The notes: a model not told the origin generated them from the sequence alone. A DNA stretch of 64,000 bases from Catellatospora bangladeshensis (GCF_016862575.1 NZ_BONF01000044.1:1-64000); one strand, 5' to 3'. Numbered from the stretch's first letter, positions 46,000 to 56,845 are shown. A program made the numbers and translations.

Positions 46000-47031
46000 G
46001 TGAACTTTGACGCCGACGTGCTCGTCGCGGGCGGGGGACCGGCCGGGCTGGCGACCGCGCTGCTGGCCCGGCGGGCCGGGCTGAGCGTCGTGGTCGCCGA
46101 GCCGCGCACGGGCCCGGTCGACAAGGCGTGCGGCGAGGGCCTGATGCCGGGCGGCCTGACCCGGCTGCTCGCGCTCGGCGTCGACCCCGCCGGGGTGCCG
46201 TTCCACGGCATCGCCTACCGCGCCGGGTCACGCTCGGCCCAGGCCCGCTTCGCGGCCGGGCCGGGTCGCGGGGTGCGCCGCACCACCCTGCACGCGGCGC
46301 TGCGCGACCGCGCCGGGCAGGCCGGGGTCTCCTGGGTGGCCGAGCGGGTCGGGCAGGTGCGGCAGGACGCGCACGGGGTCACCGCGGCGGGGGTACGCGC
46401 ACGCTGGCTGGTCGGCGCCGACGGCCTGCACTCGCGGGTGCGCCGCGAGTCCGGCATCGCCTCGGCGGCCGGCCGCCCGGCGCGGTTCGGGCAGCGCCGC
46501 CACTACACCGTCGCGCCCTGGTCGGACCTGGTCGAGGTGTGGTGGTCGGCGCACGCGGAGGCGTACGTGACCCCGGTCGCCCCGGACCTGGTCGGCGTCG
46601 CGGTGCTGCACCGGCGCGCCGGGCACGGGTACGACCGGCTGCTCGACGGCTTCCCCGAGCTGCGGGAACGGCTCGGCGGCGCGGTGGCCGGGCCGGTGCG
46701 CGGCGCGGGCCCGCTGCGGCGCACCGTCGGTGCCCGGGTGGCGGGACGGGTGCTGCTGGTGGGCGACGCGGCCGGGTACGAGGACGCGCTCACCGGGGAG
46801 GGCGTCAGCCTCGCTCTGGACCAGGCCGAAGCCGCCGTGGCCGCGCTGACCGGCGGCGACCTCGCCGGGTACGAGGCCCAGTGGCGGCGGCGCACCCGCA
46901 CCTACCGGCTGCTCACCCGGGGCCTGGTGCTGCTGACCGCGGCCCGTCCGGTGCGCGCGGCGGTGGTGCCGCTGTGCGCCGCGGTGCCGCCGCTGTTCCG
47001 CGGCGCCGTCAACACGCTGGCCGGTGGATAG
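46000..47031 (+). CDS. FAD-dependent monooxygenase/reductase
   Basis: A 343-residue flavoprotein with the N-terminal dinucleotide motif VAGGGPAGLATALLARRAG, the family KACGEGLMPGG, and the second FAD motif LLVGDAAGYEDALTGEG. It is the third gene of the PKS operon, in the position of SrsC, which hydroxylates alkylresorcinols to quinols. GTG 46000 lies 28 bases after the methylase gene. Confidence 0.85.
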   Translation: MNFDADVLVAGGGPAGLATALLARRAGLSVVVAEPRTGPVDKACGEGLMPGGLTRLLALGVDPAGVPFHGIAYRAGSRSAQARFAAGPGRGVRRTTLHAALRDRAGQAGVSWVAERVGQVRQDAHGVTAAGVRARWLVGADGLHSRVRRESGIASAAGRPARFGQRRHYTVAPWSDLVEVWWSAHAEAYVTPVAPDLVGVAVLHRRAGHGYDRLLDGFPELRERLGGAVAGPVRGAGPLRRTVGARVAGRVLLVGDAAGYEDALTGEGVSLALDQAEAAVAALTGGDLAGYEAQWRRRTRTYRLLTRGLVLLTAARPVRAAVVPLCAAVPPLFRGAVNTLAGG

Positions 47032-47079
47032 GGCTGGAGATCACGGTGTCGCACCCGTTAGGAACCGGGCGTTCTCGGA

Positions 47080-47085
47080 TACGGT
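47080..47085 (+). promoter_or_regulatory. -10 box of a probable leaderless mscL promoter
   Basis: TACGGT ends seven bases before ATG 47093. Confidence 0.5.
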
Positions 47086-47092
47086 GTTCGGC

Positions 47093-47530
47093 ATGCTGAA
47101 CGGTTTCAAGAACTTCGTCATGCGCGGCAACGTCGTGGACCTCGCGGTCGGTGTGGTCATCGGTGCCGCCTTCACCTCGCTGGTCACCCAGTTCACGAAG
47201 TCGTTCCTGGAACCCTTGATCAATCTGGTCGGCGCGAAGCCCGACGGGGCCGGTGGCGCGTTCGATCTCGTGCACAAGGGCAACGCGGTCGCCTGGGGCG
47301 CGTTCGTCAACGCGCTGATCACCTTCGTGCTCACCGCGGCGGTGCTGTACTTCCTGGTCGTGCTGCCGATGAACAAGCTGGCCGAGCGGCGTAACAAGGG
47401 GAAGGAGCCGGAGCCGGCCCCGGTGACCGAGGACATCCGGCTGCTCACCGAGATCCGTGACGCGCTGGTCGCGGCCCGGGTGCCCGCGCAGGCGGTGCAC
47501 AAGGAGAACGACCACGCCAACGACCGCTGA
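47093..47530 (+). CDS. mscL: Large-conductance mechanosensitive channel
   Basis: A 145-residue protein with the conserved N-terminal helix NGFKNFVMRGNVVDLAVGVV and the gate helix up to about residue 40, then a periplasmic loop, the second helix near 70-95 and a charged cytoplasmic tail. MscL opens under membrane tension to release solutes. An upstream open frame adds 23 unrelated residues; ATG 47093, just after a -10 box, is the family start. Confidence 0.95.
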   Translation: MLNGFKNFVMRGNVVDLAVGVVIGAAFTSLVTQFTKSFLEPLINLVGAKPDGAGGAFDLVHKGNAVAWGAFVNALITFVLTAAVLYFLVVLPMNKLAERRNKGKEPEPAPVTEDIRLLTEIRDALVAARVPAQAVHKENDHANDR

Positions 47531-47541
47531 CCAGCGGCTGA

Positions 47542-49680
<2,139 letters not shown>

Positions 49681-49722
49681 GCGACACCCTCAGTCGGCTC
49701 CCAGGTTGCGACTTCCGCGCGG

Positions 49723-49728
49723 ATACTA
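49723..49728 (-). promoter_or_regulatory. -10 box for the kinase gene
   Basis: On the minus strand TAGTAT stands about 42 bases before the kinase ATG (49680). Confidence 0.4.
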
Positions 49729-49864
49729 TCCCCATCTATCCCTGGCGGCCGGTTGACACCACATGACACCGTCGGGATTGGAATCACCGTCTGGGAGCGC
49801 TTAGGCAGCCATCATGCCCTGCCGTCCGGTTCGCCGCACACCCACCCCCAGTGAGTTCCGTGGA

Positions 49865-49895
49865 TTGGTACGGCTGTTCGAAGTAGGCGTAGAAT
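49865..49895 (+). promoter_or_regulatory. Promoter of the AlkB-like gene (probably leaderless)
   Basis: TAGAAT (49890-49895) lies eight bases before ATG 49904; TTGGTA (49865-49870) is a -35 candidate 19 bases upstream. Confidence 0.5.
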
Positions 49896-49903
49896 GCCTG
49901 TTC

Positions 49904-50536
49904 ATGGGGCACGCACACCAGCCGTCGATGTTCGATCTCGCCGAGCGGGCCACGCTCGGGCCGCTGGCCGGAGCGGTGACCCGGCACCCGCTCACCCGGG
50001 GCGCCTGGGTCGACCACCTGCCCGGCTGGGTCGGCGGCTCCGAGCAGGTGCTGGAGGTCCTGCTGGACCAGGTCGACTGGCGGGCCGAGCGGCGCGAGAT
50101 GTACGAGCGCGAGGTCGACGTCCCCCGCCTGCTGCGCTGGTACGGCGCGGACGAGCCGCTGCCGCATCCGCTGCTCGCGCAGGCCCGCGCCGCGCTCAGC
50201 GCGTACTACGCGCCGGAGCTGGGGGAGCCGTTCACCACCGCCGGCATGTGCCTCTACCGGGACGGGCGCGACAGCGTGGCCTGGCACGGCGACACCATCG
50301 GGCGCGGCTCGCACAGCGACACCATGGTCGCCATCGTGTCGTTCGGCGAGCCGCGGCCGCTCCTGCTGCGCCCCCGCGGCGGCGGCGAGCACAGCATCCG
50401 GTTCCCGCTCGGCCACGGTGATCTCGTGGTGATGGGCGGCTCCTGCCAGCGCACCTGGGAGCACTGCATCCCGAAGACCACCCGCCACGCGGGGCCCCGG
50501 GTCAGCGTCCAGTTCCGCCCGGCCGGCGTCGCCTGA
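49904..50536 (+). CDS. AlkB-like 2-oxoglutarate/Fe(II) dioxygenase
   Basis: A 210-residue protein with the iron site WHGDTIG (His and Asp), the distal EHCIPK His, and the 2-oxoglutarate-binding Arg pair in RHAGPRVSVQFR. AlkB enzymes remove alkyl lesions from bases oxidatively. The frame is open for 30 codons further upstream, but ATG 49904, directly behind a good -10 box, is the better start. Confidence 0.9.
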   Translation: MGHAHQPSMFDLAERATLGPLAGAVTRHPLTRGAWVDHLPGWVGGSEQVLEVLLDQVDWRAERREMYEREVDVPRLLRWYGADEPLPHPLLAQARAALSAYYAPELGEPFTTAGMCLYRDGRDSVAWHGDTIGRGSHSDTMVAIVSFGEPRPLLLRPRGGGEHSIRFPLGHGDLVVMGGSCQRTWEHCIPKTTRHAGPRVSVQFRPAGVA

Positions 50537-50543
50537 CCGCGGG

Positions 50544-50780
50544 CTACTCGGCGCCCAGGCCGAGGCGCTCGCGCAGCTTGCCCCGGCGGTCCTCCAGCAC
50601 CGCGATGAGCGCCTCCTGCTCCTCGGCGCTGCTGATCAGCAGGCTGGTGTCGCCCGGGTCGCCGGGGCCGTCCTCCCGGTTGCCGACCTCCTCCCGGATC
50701 TGCTGTGCCTGGCTGCGCAGCTCCGCGATCATCGAGTCGACCTGCTGCAGCTCCCGCTCCATCGCATGCTCACCACTCAT
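50544..50780 (-). CDS. Small coiled-coil protein
   Basis: A 78-residue protein with two heptad-rich helices (about 8-32 and 48-74) and a Gly/Asp turn between them. ATG 50780 or ATG 50762 may be the start. No function recognised. It lies convergent to the dioxygenase gene, 7 bases from its end. Confidence 0.6.
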   Translation of the reverse strand: MSGEHAMERELQQVDSMIAELRSQAQQIREEVGNREDGPGDPGDTSLLISSAEEQEALIAVLEDRRGKLRERLGLGAE

Positions 50781-50896
50781 GCGTCCATTGTCCGCTTTCG
50801 CCCCACCCGCCGCGCCCCAATCCGCCCGCTGACGGGTTCCCGCATGGTGGACGGCGGGGGATGTGCGGGCGGGGTGGGGTGCTTCATACTTCCGCG

Positions 50897-52132
50897 GTGA
50901 GCGTGCCGCCCGAGAATCTGCTTGAGTTCCTCCGCCAGTGCGGCGTGGCCCTCTGCCTGGCCGGGGAGTCGGCCAACCGGATCCCCGACGAGCTGGTCGC
51001 GCTGGCCGATGCGTACGGGGTGGACGACGTGGAGTTCCTCGTCGTGCCGACGGGGGTGTTCGTCCGGTCGCGGGGCGGCGGCGGGGTGGTCGTGGACTTC
51101 GCGAACGCCGACGGGCCGCCGCTGCGGCTGGACCAGATCGATCAGCTGTACAAACTGTTCGAGCAGGTCAAGGCCGCGCCGATCCCGCCCGCCGAGGGGA
51201 TCGTGAAGGTGCGGGAGATCCTCGACGCGCCGCCCCGGCACGGGAACCTCGTGCCGGTGCTCGGGCACGGGGTGCTCACCGTCGGGATCGGGCTGCTGTT
51301 CGTGCGGGACGGGCGGGCGCTGGTCAGTTTGGCGCTGCTCGGGCTGCTGGTGGGGGTGCTGCGGCTGGTGGCCGAGCGGGTGCAGGTGCTCTCGCTCGCG
51401 CTGCCGGTGGCTGCGGCGATGCTGGTGACGTTTCTGGCGTATCGGTACAGCCCTGAGCTGGGGGCGGATCCGGCAAGTCTGCTGATTCCGCCGCTGGCGA
51501 CGTTCCTGCCGGGGGCGGCGCTGACGTTGGGGGCGCAGGAGATGGTCACGCGGTCGATCATCAGTGGGGCGAGTCGGCTGGTGTCGAGCGTGTACGTGTT
51601 GCTGCTGCTCACGTTCGGGATCTATGCGGGGATGCAGCTTGCGGGGCCGGTGCAGGAGGTGCCGGTGCCGGAGCAGCTCGGGTCCTGGGCGCCCTGGGTG
51701 GGGGTGCTGGTGTTCGGGGTCGGGATCTATCTGAACAGTGCGGCGCCGTCGCGGTCGCTGCCTTGGCTGATCGTGACGCTGTTTGTGGCGTACGGGGCGC
51801 AGTTCCTGGTGGGGTCGTGGACGGGGGGTGTGTTCGCGGCGTTCGTGGGTGGGCTGCTGATCGTGCCGCTGGCCAATGCGGTGCAGCGGATGGGTGGGCC
51901 GCCTGCGCAGGTGGTGTTCCTGCCGTCGTTCTGGCTGCTGGTGCCGGGGGCGTTGAGCCTGGTGGGGGTCAGTGGGCTGACGGGGCTGGTGGAGTTGTCG
52001 GCTACCGGGCGGTCGAATCTGATCACGGCGTTCTTGACCGTGGTGGCGGTGTCCTTGGGTGTGCTGGTCGGGTCGAGTCTGCTGTCCAATGTGACGGCGA
52101 GTTCGCGGCTGTATACCTCGCGGTCCGCCTGA
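50897..52132 (+). CDS. ThrE-type threonine/serine exporter
   Basis: A 411-residue membrane protein. The N-terminal soluble domain (DUF1212 type; LCLAGESANRIPDEL, VPTGVFV) is followed by ten hydrophobic helices in two five-helix halves, as in corynebacterial ThrE. GTG 50897 is favoured by a close catact -10-like box. Substrate preference cannot be told. Confidence 0.85.
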   Translation: MSVPPENLLEFLRQCGVALCLAGESANRIPDELVALADAYGVDDVEFLVVPTGVFVRSRGGGGVVVDFANADGPPLRLDQIDQLYKLFEQVKAAPIPPAEGIVKVREILDAPPRHGNLVPVLGHGVLTVGIGLLFVRDGRALVSLALLGLLVGVLRLVAERVQVLSLALPVAAAMLVTFLAYRYSPELGADPASLLIPPLATFLPGAALTLGAQEMVTRSIISGASRLVSSVYVLLLLTFGIYAGMQLAGPVQEVPVPEQLGSWAPWVGVLVFGVGIYLNSAAPSRSLPWLIVTLFVAYGAQFLVGSWTGGVFAAFVGGLLIVPLANAVQRMGGPPAQVVFLPSFWLLVPGALSLVGVSGLTGLVELSATGRSNLITAFLTVVAVSLGVLVGSSLLSNVTASSRLYTSRSA

Positions 52133-52224
52133 CTTCGTGCGGGCCTGCCGTTGAAGGCGGGCTGGCGAGGAGTGGGGTGGGTGGGGCTCGGCGGTCGGTG
52201 CCGCGCCTCGGCGGGCGCACGTCC

Positions 52225-52289
52225 AAGATCGGCGTTTCGTGTCAGAAGCTGTGGTGTGGCCATAGGTTTCGACACGAAACGGCGATCTT
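52225..52289. repeat. Palindromic repeat, same family as at 8.1 kb (copy 1)
   Basis: aagatcggcgtttcgtgtc (from 52225) pairs with gacacgaaacggcgatctt (to 52289), one mismatch, and the pairing continues with gaa and tgg bases inside. Confidence 0.85.
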
Positions 52290-52318
52290 CGGCTGGCCGG
52301 GGTGGGGTGGGTGGGGTG

Positions 52319-52383
52319 GAGATCGGTGTCTCGTGTCGAAAGGTGGGGTAGGAGCACAGGTTTCGACACGAGACAGCGATCTT
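52319..52383. repeat. Palindromic repeat, same family (copy 2)
   Basis: gatcggtgtctcgtgtcgaaa (from 52321; first 20 bases are the arm core) pairs with tttcgacacgagacagcgat and ctt to 52383, one mismatch. It lies 94 bases from copy 1, the same period as at the first locus. Confidence 0.85.
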
Positions 52384-52433
52384 GGTCGCCGCGCGCCGCG
52401 CGGGGCGGCGCGGGGCGGCGCGGCGCGGGGTGG

Positions 52434-54914
52434 TCAGGCGCCTAGTTGGCCTACGTCGGTGATGGTGAGGACGGCCTGGCCGGCCTCGTCGGAGGCGGCG
52501 AGGTCGACCTCGGCGGTGATGCCCCAGTCGTGGTGGCCGTCGGGGTCGTCGAGGATCTGGCGGACCTTCCAGACGTCCTTGCCCTGCTCGATGATGATGC
52601 GGGCGGGGCCGCGGGCGTCGGGGCCGATGCCGATCTCGTCGTAGAGGTCGAAGTACGGGTCGAGGGCGTCGCGCCAGGCGTCGCTGTCCCAGCCGGCTTC
52701 GGCGTCCAGCTCGCCGAGCAGGTCCCAGCGGCGGCGGGCGGCGAGCTCGACGCGGCGGAACAGGGCGTTGCGGACCTGGACGCGGAAGGCGCGGACGTTG
52801 CGGGTGACGGCGGGCGGGGCGGCCTCGACCGGCGGGGCGCCGGGGTTGGTGAGCTGCTCCCACTCGTCGAGCAGGCTGGAGTCGACCTGGCGGACCAGCT
52901 CGCCGAGCCACTCGATGACGTCGTGCAGCTCCTCGGTCTTGGCGTCCTCGGGGACGGTCTGGCGCAGCGCCCGGTACGCGTCGGCGAGGTAGCGCAGGAC
53001 GAGGCCCTCGGAGCGGGCCAGGCCGTAGAAGCTGACGTACTCGGTGAAGGTCATGCCCTGCTCGAACATGTCGCGTACCACGGCCTTGGGCGACAGCCGG
53101 TGGTCGTCGACCCAGGGGTGGCCCTTGCGGTAGGACTCGAAGGCGACCTCCAGCAGCTCCTCGAGCGGCTTGGGCCAGGTCACGCCCTCGAGCAGCGCCA
53201 TACGCTCCTCGTACTCGATGCCGTCGGCCTTCATCTGGGCGACGGCCTCGCCCTTGGCCTTGTCCTGCTGGGCGTAGAGGATCTGCCGGGGGTCCTCCAG
53301 CACCGCCTCGATGATCGACACGACGTCGAGCGCGTACCCGGGGGAGTTCCTGTCCAGCAGCTCGATGGCCGCCACCGCGAACGGCGACAGCGGCTGGTTG
53401 AGCGCGAAGCCGAGCTGGAGCACGTCGGTGACCCGGATGCGGCCGTCCGCGCCCTGCTCGACGATGCCCGCGGTGCGCAGCGCCCGGTAGATCGAGATCG
53501 CGCGGCGGATGTGCTTACGGCGCGCGGCGGGGGTCTCGTGGTTGTCGGTGAGCAGGTGGCGCATGTTGTCGAAGGCGTCGCCGCCGCGCTCGATGACGTT
53601 GAGCACCATCGCGTGGCTGACGTGGAAGCTGGAGGTGAGCGGCTCGGGCTCGGCGTTGACCAGGCGCTCGAAGGTGGGCTGCGCCCAGCCGACGAAGCCC
53701 TCCGGCGGCTTCTTCTTGACCAGCTTCTTCAGCTTCTTCGCATCGCCCGCGGCCTTGGCCACGGCCTTCTCGTTCTCGACCACGTGCTCGGGGGCCTGCA
53801 CGATGACGGTGCCGAGGGTGTCGTAGCCGGCCCGCCCGGCGCGCCCGGCGATCTGGTGGAACTCGCGCGCCTTGAGCAGCCGCATGCGCTGGCCGTCGAA
53901 CTTGTTCAGGCCGGTGAACAGCACGGTGCGGATGGGCAGGTTGATGCCCACGCCGAGGGTGTCCGTGCCGCAGATGACCTTGAGCAGCCCGGCCTGGGCC
54001 AGCTGCTCCACCAGGCGGCGGTACTTGGGCAGCATGCCCGCGTGGTGCACGCCGATGCCGTGGCGGACCAGGCGGGACAGCGTCTTGCCGAAGCCGGCGG
54101 TGAACCGGAAGCTGCCGATCAGCTCGGCGATGGCGTCCTTCTCCGCGCGGGTGCTCATGTTGATGCTCATCAGCGCGCTGGCCTGCTCCAGGGCCGCGGC
54201 CTGGGTGAAGTGCACGATGTACACCGGGGCCTGCTTGGTGGACAGCAGCTCCTCGATGGTCTCGTGCAGCGGCGTGGTGACGTACGAGTGGATCAGCGGG
54301 ACCGGCCGCTCGCCGGAGCTGACCACGGCGGTGGGCCGCCCGGTGCGCCGGGTGAGGTCCTCCACGAACCGGCTGACGTCGCCCAGCGTGGCCGACATCA
54401 GCACGAACTGCGCGTCCTCCAGCTCCAGCAGCGGCACCTGCCACGCCCAGCCCCGGTCGGGCTCGCTGTAGAAGTGGAACTCGTCCATCACGACCTGGCC
54501 CACGTCGGCGTCCGGGCCGTCGCGCAGGGCGAGGTTGGCCAGGATCTCGGCGGTGCAGCAGATCACCGGGGCGTCGGGGTTGACCGCCGCGTCGCCGGTC
54601 ATCATGCCGACGTTCTCCGGGCCGAGCGCCGCGCACAGCGCGAAGAACTTCTCCGAGACCAGCGCCTTGATCGGCGCGGTGTAGAAGGTGCGCTTGCCCT
54701 GGGCCATGGCCGCGAAGTGCGCGCCGAGCGCCACCATGCTCTTGCCGGAGCCGGTGGGGGTGCTCAGGATCAGGTTCGCCCCGGAGACGATCTCGATCAG
54801 CGCCTCCTGCTGGGCGGGGTAGAGCGAGATGCCCTGCTCGGACACCCAGGTGGAGAAGGCGTCGAACAGCGAGTCGGGGTCGATGTCGCGGGGGAGGTGG
54901 TCAGTGAGCGCCAT
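52434..54914 (-). CDS. Ski2-like DEAD/DEAH-box RNA helicase with DUF3516 C-terminus
   Basis: An 826-residue superfamily 2 helicase. Motif I is STPTGSGKS (about 50-58), motif II MDEFHF, motif III MSATLGD, and the Ski2-type motifs GVHHAGMLP and QIAGRAGRAGYD follow. The last 300 residues are the DUF3516 region typical of actinobacterial members. These proteins are annotated as RNA helicases; roles in RNA turnover are inferred. It ends convergent to the repeat interval. Confidence 0.9.
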   Translation of the reverse strand: MALTDHLPRDIDPDSLFDAFSTWVSEQGISLYPAQQEALIEIVSGANLILSTPTGSGKSMVALGAHFAAMAQGKRTFYTAPIKALVSEKFFALCAALGPENVGMMTGDAAVNPDAPVICCTAEILANLALRDGPDADVGQVVMDEFHFYSEPDRGWAWQVPLLELEDAQFVLMSATLGDVSRFVEDLTRRTGRPTAVVSSGERPVPLIHSYVTTPLHETIEELLSTKQAPVYIVHFTQAAALEQASALMSINMSTRAEKDAIAELIGSFRFTAGFGKTLSRLVRHGIGVHHAGMLPKYRRLVEQLAQAGLLKVICGTDTLGVGINLPIRTVLFTGLNKFDGQRMRLLKAREFHQIAGRAGRAGYDTLGTVIVQAPEHVVENEKAVAKAAGDAKKLKKLVKKKPPEGFVGWAQPTFERLVNAEPEPLTSSFHVSHAMVLNVIERGGDAFDNMRHLLTDNHETPAARRKHIRRAISIYRALRTAGIVEQGADGRIRVTDVLQLGFALNQPLSPFAVAAIELLDRNSPGYALDVVSIIEAVLEDPRQILYAQQDKAKGEAVAQMKADGIEYEERMALLEGVTWPKPLEELLEVAFESYRKGHPWVDDHRLSPKAVVRDMFEQGMTFTEYVSFYGLARSEGLVLRYLADAYRALRQTVPEDAKTEELHDVIEWLGELVRQVDSSLLDEWEQLTNPGAPPVEAAPPAVTRNVRAFRVQVRNALFRRVELAARRRWDLLGELDAEAGWDSDAWRDALDPYFDLYDEIGIGPDARGPARIIIEQGKDVWKVRQILDDPDGHHDWGITAEVDLAASDEAGQAVLTITDVGQLGA

Positions 54915-54929
54915 GGTCCGTAAATAGTC

Positions 54930-55463
54930 TCACGTGGCCAGCTCGACCAGCGCCTCCCGTAGCCATGCCCGCTCGGCGCGGCTGGTGGCGCGCGCCACGG
55001 TGAGCATGCCGCGGCGGAACAGGTCGGTCTGCTCGTCGGCGCGCTGCGGGCGCTCGCCGGCGTAGAAGAAGCTCGCGGGCGCCTCCAGGAAGTCCAGCCT
55101 CCGGCGCAGCACGGCGGCCTGCGCGGTGCGGTCGCCGAGCCGGCCGAGGAAGGCCAGTAGCACGTTGAACCGGGTGCCGTCGGTGATGTCGAGTTCGGCG
55201 GGATTCCGCAGGCGGCGCTGGAGTTCCGCGCGCCCGGCGGGGGTCAGCTCCAGGGTGTGCCGCTGCGCCGCGGCCGCGCCGGCCTCGCGGCGGCGTTCGA
55301 GCAGCCCGGCCTTCTCCATCCGGTTGATCGCGGGGTAGAGGCTGCCGTCGCTGATCGGCCTGGCGTGCCCGGCCAGCTGCGCGATGCGGGTGCGCAGCTC
55401 GTAGCCGTGCAGCGGCTGCTCGGCCAGGAAACCCAGGATCGCGAGTTCGATCACATCCTGCAT
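54930..55463 (-). CDS. PadR-family transcriptional regulator
   Basis: A 177-residue protein. The PadR winged helix (ELAILGFLAEQPLHGYEL, then SDGSLYPAINRMEKAGLLERR) occupies residues 5-80 and is followed by a helical dimerisation domain. ATG 55463 is the family start; the frame upstream lies over the promoter. It is divergent from an alpha/beta hydrolase with two near-identical palindromes between, so it probably represses both. Confidence 0.9.
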   Translation of the reverse strand: MQDVIELAILGFLAEQPLHGYELRTRIAQLAGHARPISDGSLYPAINRMEKAGLLERRREAGAAAAQRHTLELTPAGRAELQRRLRNPAELDITDGTRFNVLLAFLGRLGDRTAQAAVLRRRLDFLEAPASFFYAGERPQRADEQTDLFRRGMLTVARATSRAERAWLREALVELAT

Positions 55464-55470
55464 TCTGCCT

Positions 55471-55488
55471 TGCCTCGATTCGAGGTAT
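55471..55488. promoter_or_regulatory. PadR operator 1
   Basis: tgcctcgattcgaggtat is an almost perfect palindrome (cctcgattcgagg core) seven bases upstream of the PadR start codon. Confidence 0.75.
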
Positions 55489-55500
55489 CCCGCTAACTTC

Positions 55501-55519
55501 ATGCCTCGGATCGAGGTAT
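55501..55519. promoter_or_regulatory. PadR operator 2
   Basis: atgcctcggatcgaggtat repeats the first palindrome with its centre about 30 bases away (three helical turns), just upstream of the hydrolase ribosome site. Confidence 0.75.
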
Positions 55520-55533
55520 GGTGGGAGGGCGCG

Positions 55534-56328
55534 ATGGAGATCGAGGGCGCGTACGGGACGCCGCTGCACGTGACCGAGTTCGGCGGCGACGGACCAGGCA
55601 TCCTGCTGCTGCACGGACTGACCGATCACGCCGGGACGTGGGCGTCGACCGCGGCCTGGCTGACCGCGTACGGCCGGGTGGTCGGCTACGACGCCCGGGG
55701 GCACGGCCGCAGCGGGCGCCCCGACGGGCCATACCACCGGGATGCCTTCGTCGGGGACGCGGCCGCGGTGATCGAGCGGCTCGGGCTGGGACCGGCCCTG
55801 GTCATCGGGCACAGCATGGGCGGGCTGACCGCCTGGCAGCTGGCCGGGCGGCGCCCGGAGCTGGTGCGCGGCATCGTGATCGGCGACATGAGCCCGGTCA
55901 CCCCCGCCGACGGGCTGCGCCGCTGGCGCGACTGGCTGGACGGCTGGCCGGTGCCGTTCGCGTCGCTGGACGAGGTGCGCGCCTACTTCGGCGCGGACCG
56001 GCCCGCGCTCGGCGACGCCTTCGCCGAGGTGATGTGGCGGAGCCCTGACGGCTGGCGGCCGCTGGCCCAGCGGGCGCACGTGCTGGCGGCGGCCGAGCAC
56101 TGGCAGGCCCGCGACCACCGCCCGGAGCTGGCCCTGGTGCGCTGCCCCGCACTGGTCGTCGCGGGCGGCCGCAGCGACGAGCCCCCCGCCGCCCAACGCG
56201 AAGGCGCGGCCCTCATCCCCGGCGCCCACTTCGCCCTGCTCCCCGGCTCCGGCCACGTGCTCCACCGCGAGGACCCCACCGGCTGGCGCGCCGCCGTCGA
56301 ACCCTTCACCGCGTCCCTGCTCGCGTGA
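55534..56328 (+). CDS. Alpha/beta-fold hydrolase
   Basis: A 264-residue hydrolase with the nucleophile elbow GHSMGG and the late catalytic His in GSGHVLH. The oxyanion-side HGLTDHAGTW is conserved. ATG 55534 follows gggaggg; ATG 55501 would lie inside the operator. It is regulated by the neighbouring PadR protein. Substrate unknown. Confidence 0.88.
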   Translation: MEIEGAYGTPLHVTEFGGDGPGILLLHGLTDHAGTWASTAAWLTAYGRVVGYDARGHGRSGRPDGPYHRDAFVGDAAAVIERLGLGPALVIGHSMGGLTAWQLAGRRPELVRGIVIGDMSPVTPADGLRRWRDWLDGWPVPFASLDEVRAYFGADRPALGDAFAEVMWRSPDGWRPLAQRAHVLAAAEHWQARDHRPELALVRCPALVVAGGRSDEPPAAQREGAALIPGAHFALLPGSGHVLHREDPTGWRAAVEPFTASLLA

Positions 56329-56334
56329 AGATCG

Positions 56335-56412
56335 CGTCGATCTTGCACGAAGTGTTAGGGATATGCCCGGAAGGGGCGTGTCGTCCCCACAGTTCACGCA
56401 AGATCGACACGG
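56335..56412. terminator. Hairpin after the hydrolase gene
   Basis: gtcgatcttgcacgaagtgt (from 56336) pairs imperfectly with acagttcacgcaagatcgac (to 56408), eleven bases perfect, around a loop containing its own small stem. The gaagatcgcg at its left edge resembles the palindromic repeats at 8.2 and 52.2 kb, so it may be a diverged copy. Confidence 0.5.
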
Positions 56413-56460
56413 GAGAGGGCGGGTCGCGACGGAGTCGCGGCCCGCCCCGGGAGCCCAGGG

Positions 56461-56715
56461 TCAGCGCTTGGGCTGGTTGTGCTTGGGCTGGTTGGACTTC
56501 TTGGACTTCATGGTGGTGGGCGAGGCGCCCTCGTGCTGCTGTTTGCGCTGCATGGTGGCGGTGGCCGCCTGTTCATGGTCGGCGCCGTCGTGGTTGGTGG
56601 TGTGCGCGCTCATGCCGGCGGCCGCCTGGTGCTGCTGCGAGGCGCCCGTGTGCGGGGCGTTCTCGGCGCGGTCGGCGCGGGGGTTGCGGTCGGGTCGGTT
56701 GCTGTTCTTCGCCAT
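56461..56715 (-). CDS. Small hydrophilic basic protein
   Basis: An 84-residue product rich in Gln, His, Lys, Asn, Ala and Thr, without hydrophobic segments, and ending KSKKSNQPKHNQPKR. The ribosome binding site gaggagg nine bases upstream supports expression. Low-complexity sequence prevents family assignment. Confidence 0.6.
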   Translation of the reverse strand: MAKNSNRPDRNPRADRAENAPHTGASQQHQAAAGMSAHTTNHDGADHEQAATATMQRKQQHEGASPTTMKSKKSNQPKHNQPKR

Positions 56716-56845
56716 TGCTGCGAGCCTCCTCGGGCTGGGCTCAGCTCCCTGCTGAGGCCCACGATCACGCTAAGAGAGCGGCGGTGGTCAAGGCGGCAGA
56801 ATGGACATTCTTGGCGTACCGGTTGGTAACGAAGGGAAACCTCGC

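Larger units (their letters stand above)
52133..52433. other. Gene-free interval with palindromic repeats
   Basis: The interval between the exporter stop and the convergent helicase stop contains two palindromic elements described separately, joined by a G-rich stretch of ggggtgg units (52298-52320). A gcgcgccgcgcggggcggcg run follows (52390-52430). No open frame is convincing. Confidence 0.6.

Noticed and set aside
49753..49781. TTGACA at 49753 as a promoter of the AlkB-like gene
   Set aside because: No TANNNT box follows at 16-19 bases; the TAGAAT at 49890 is far better placed.
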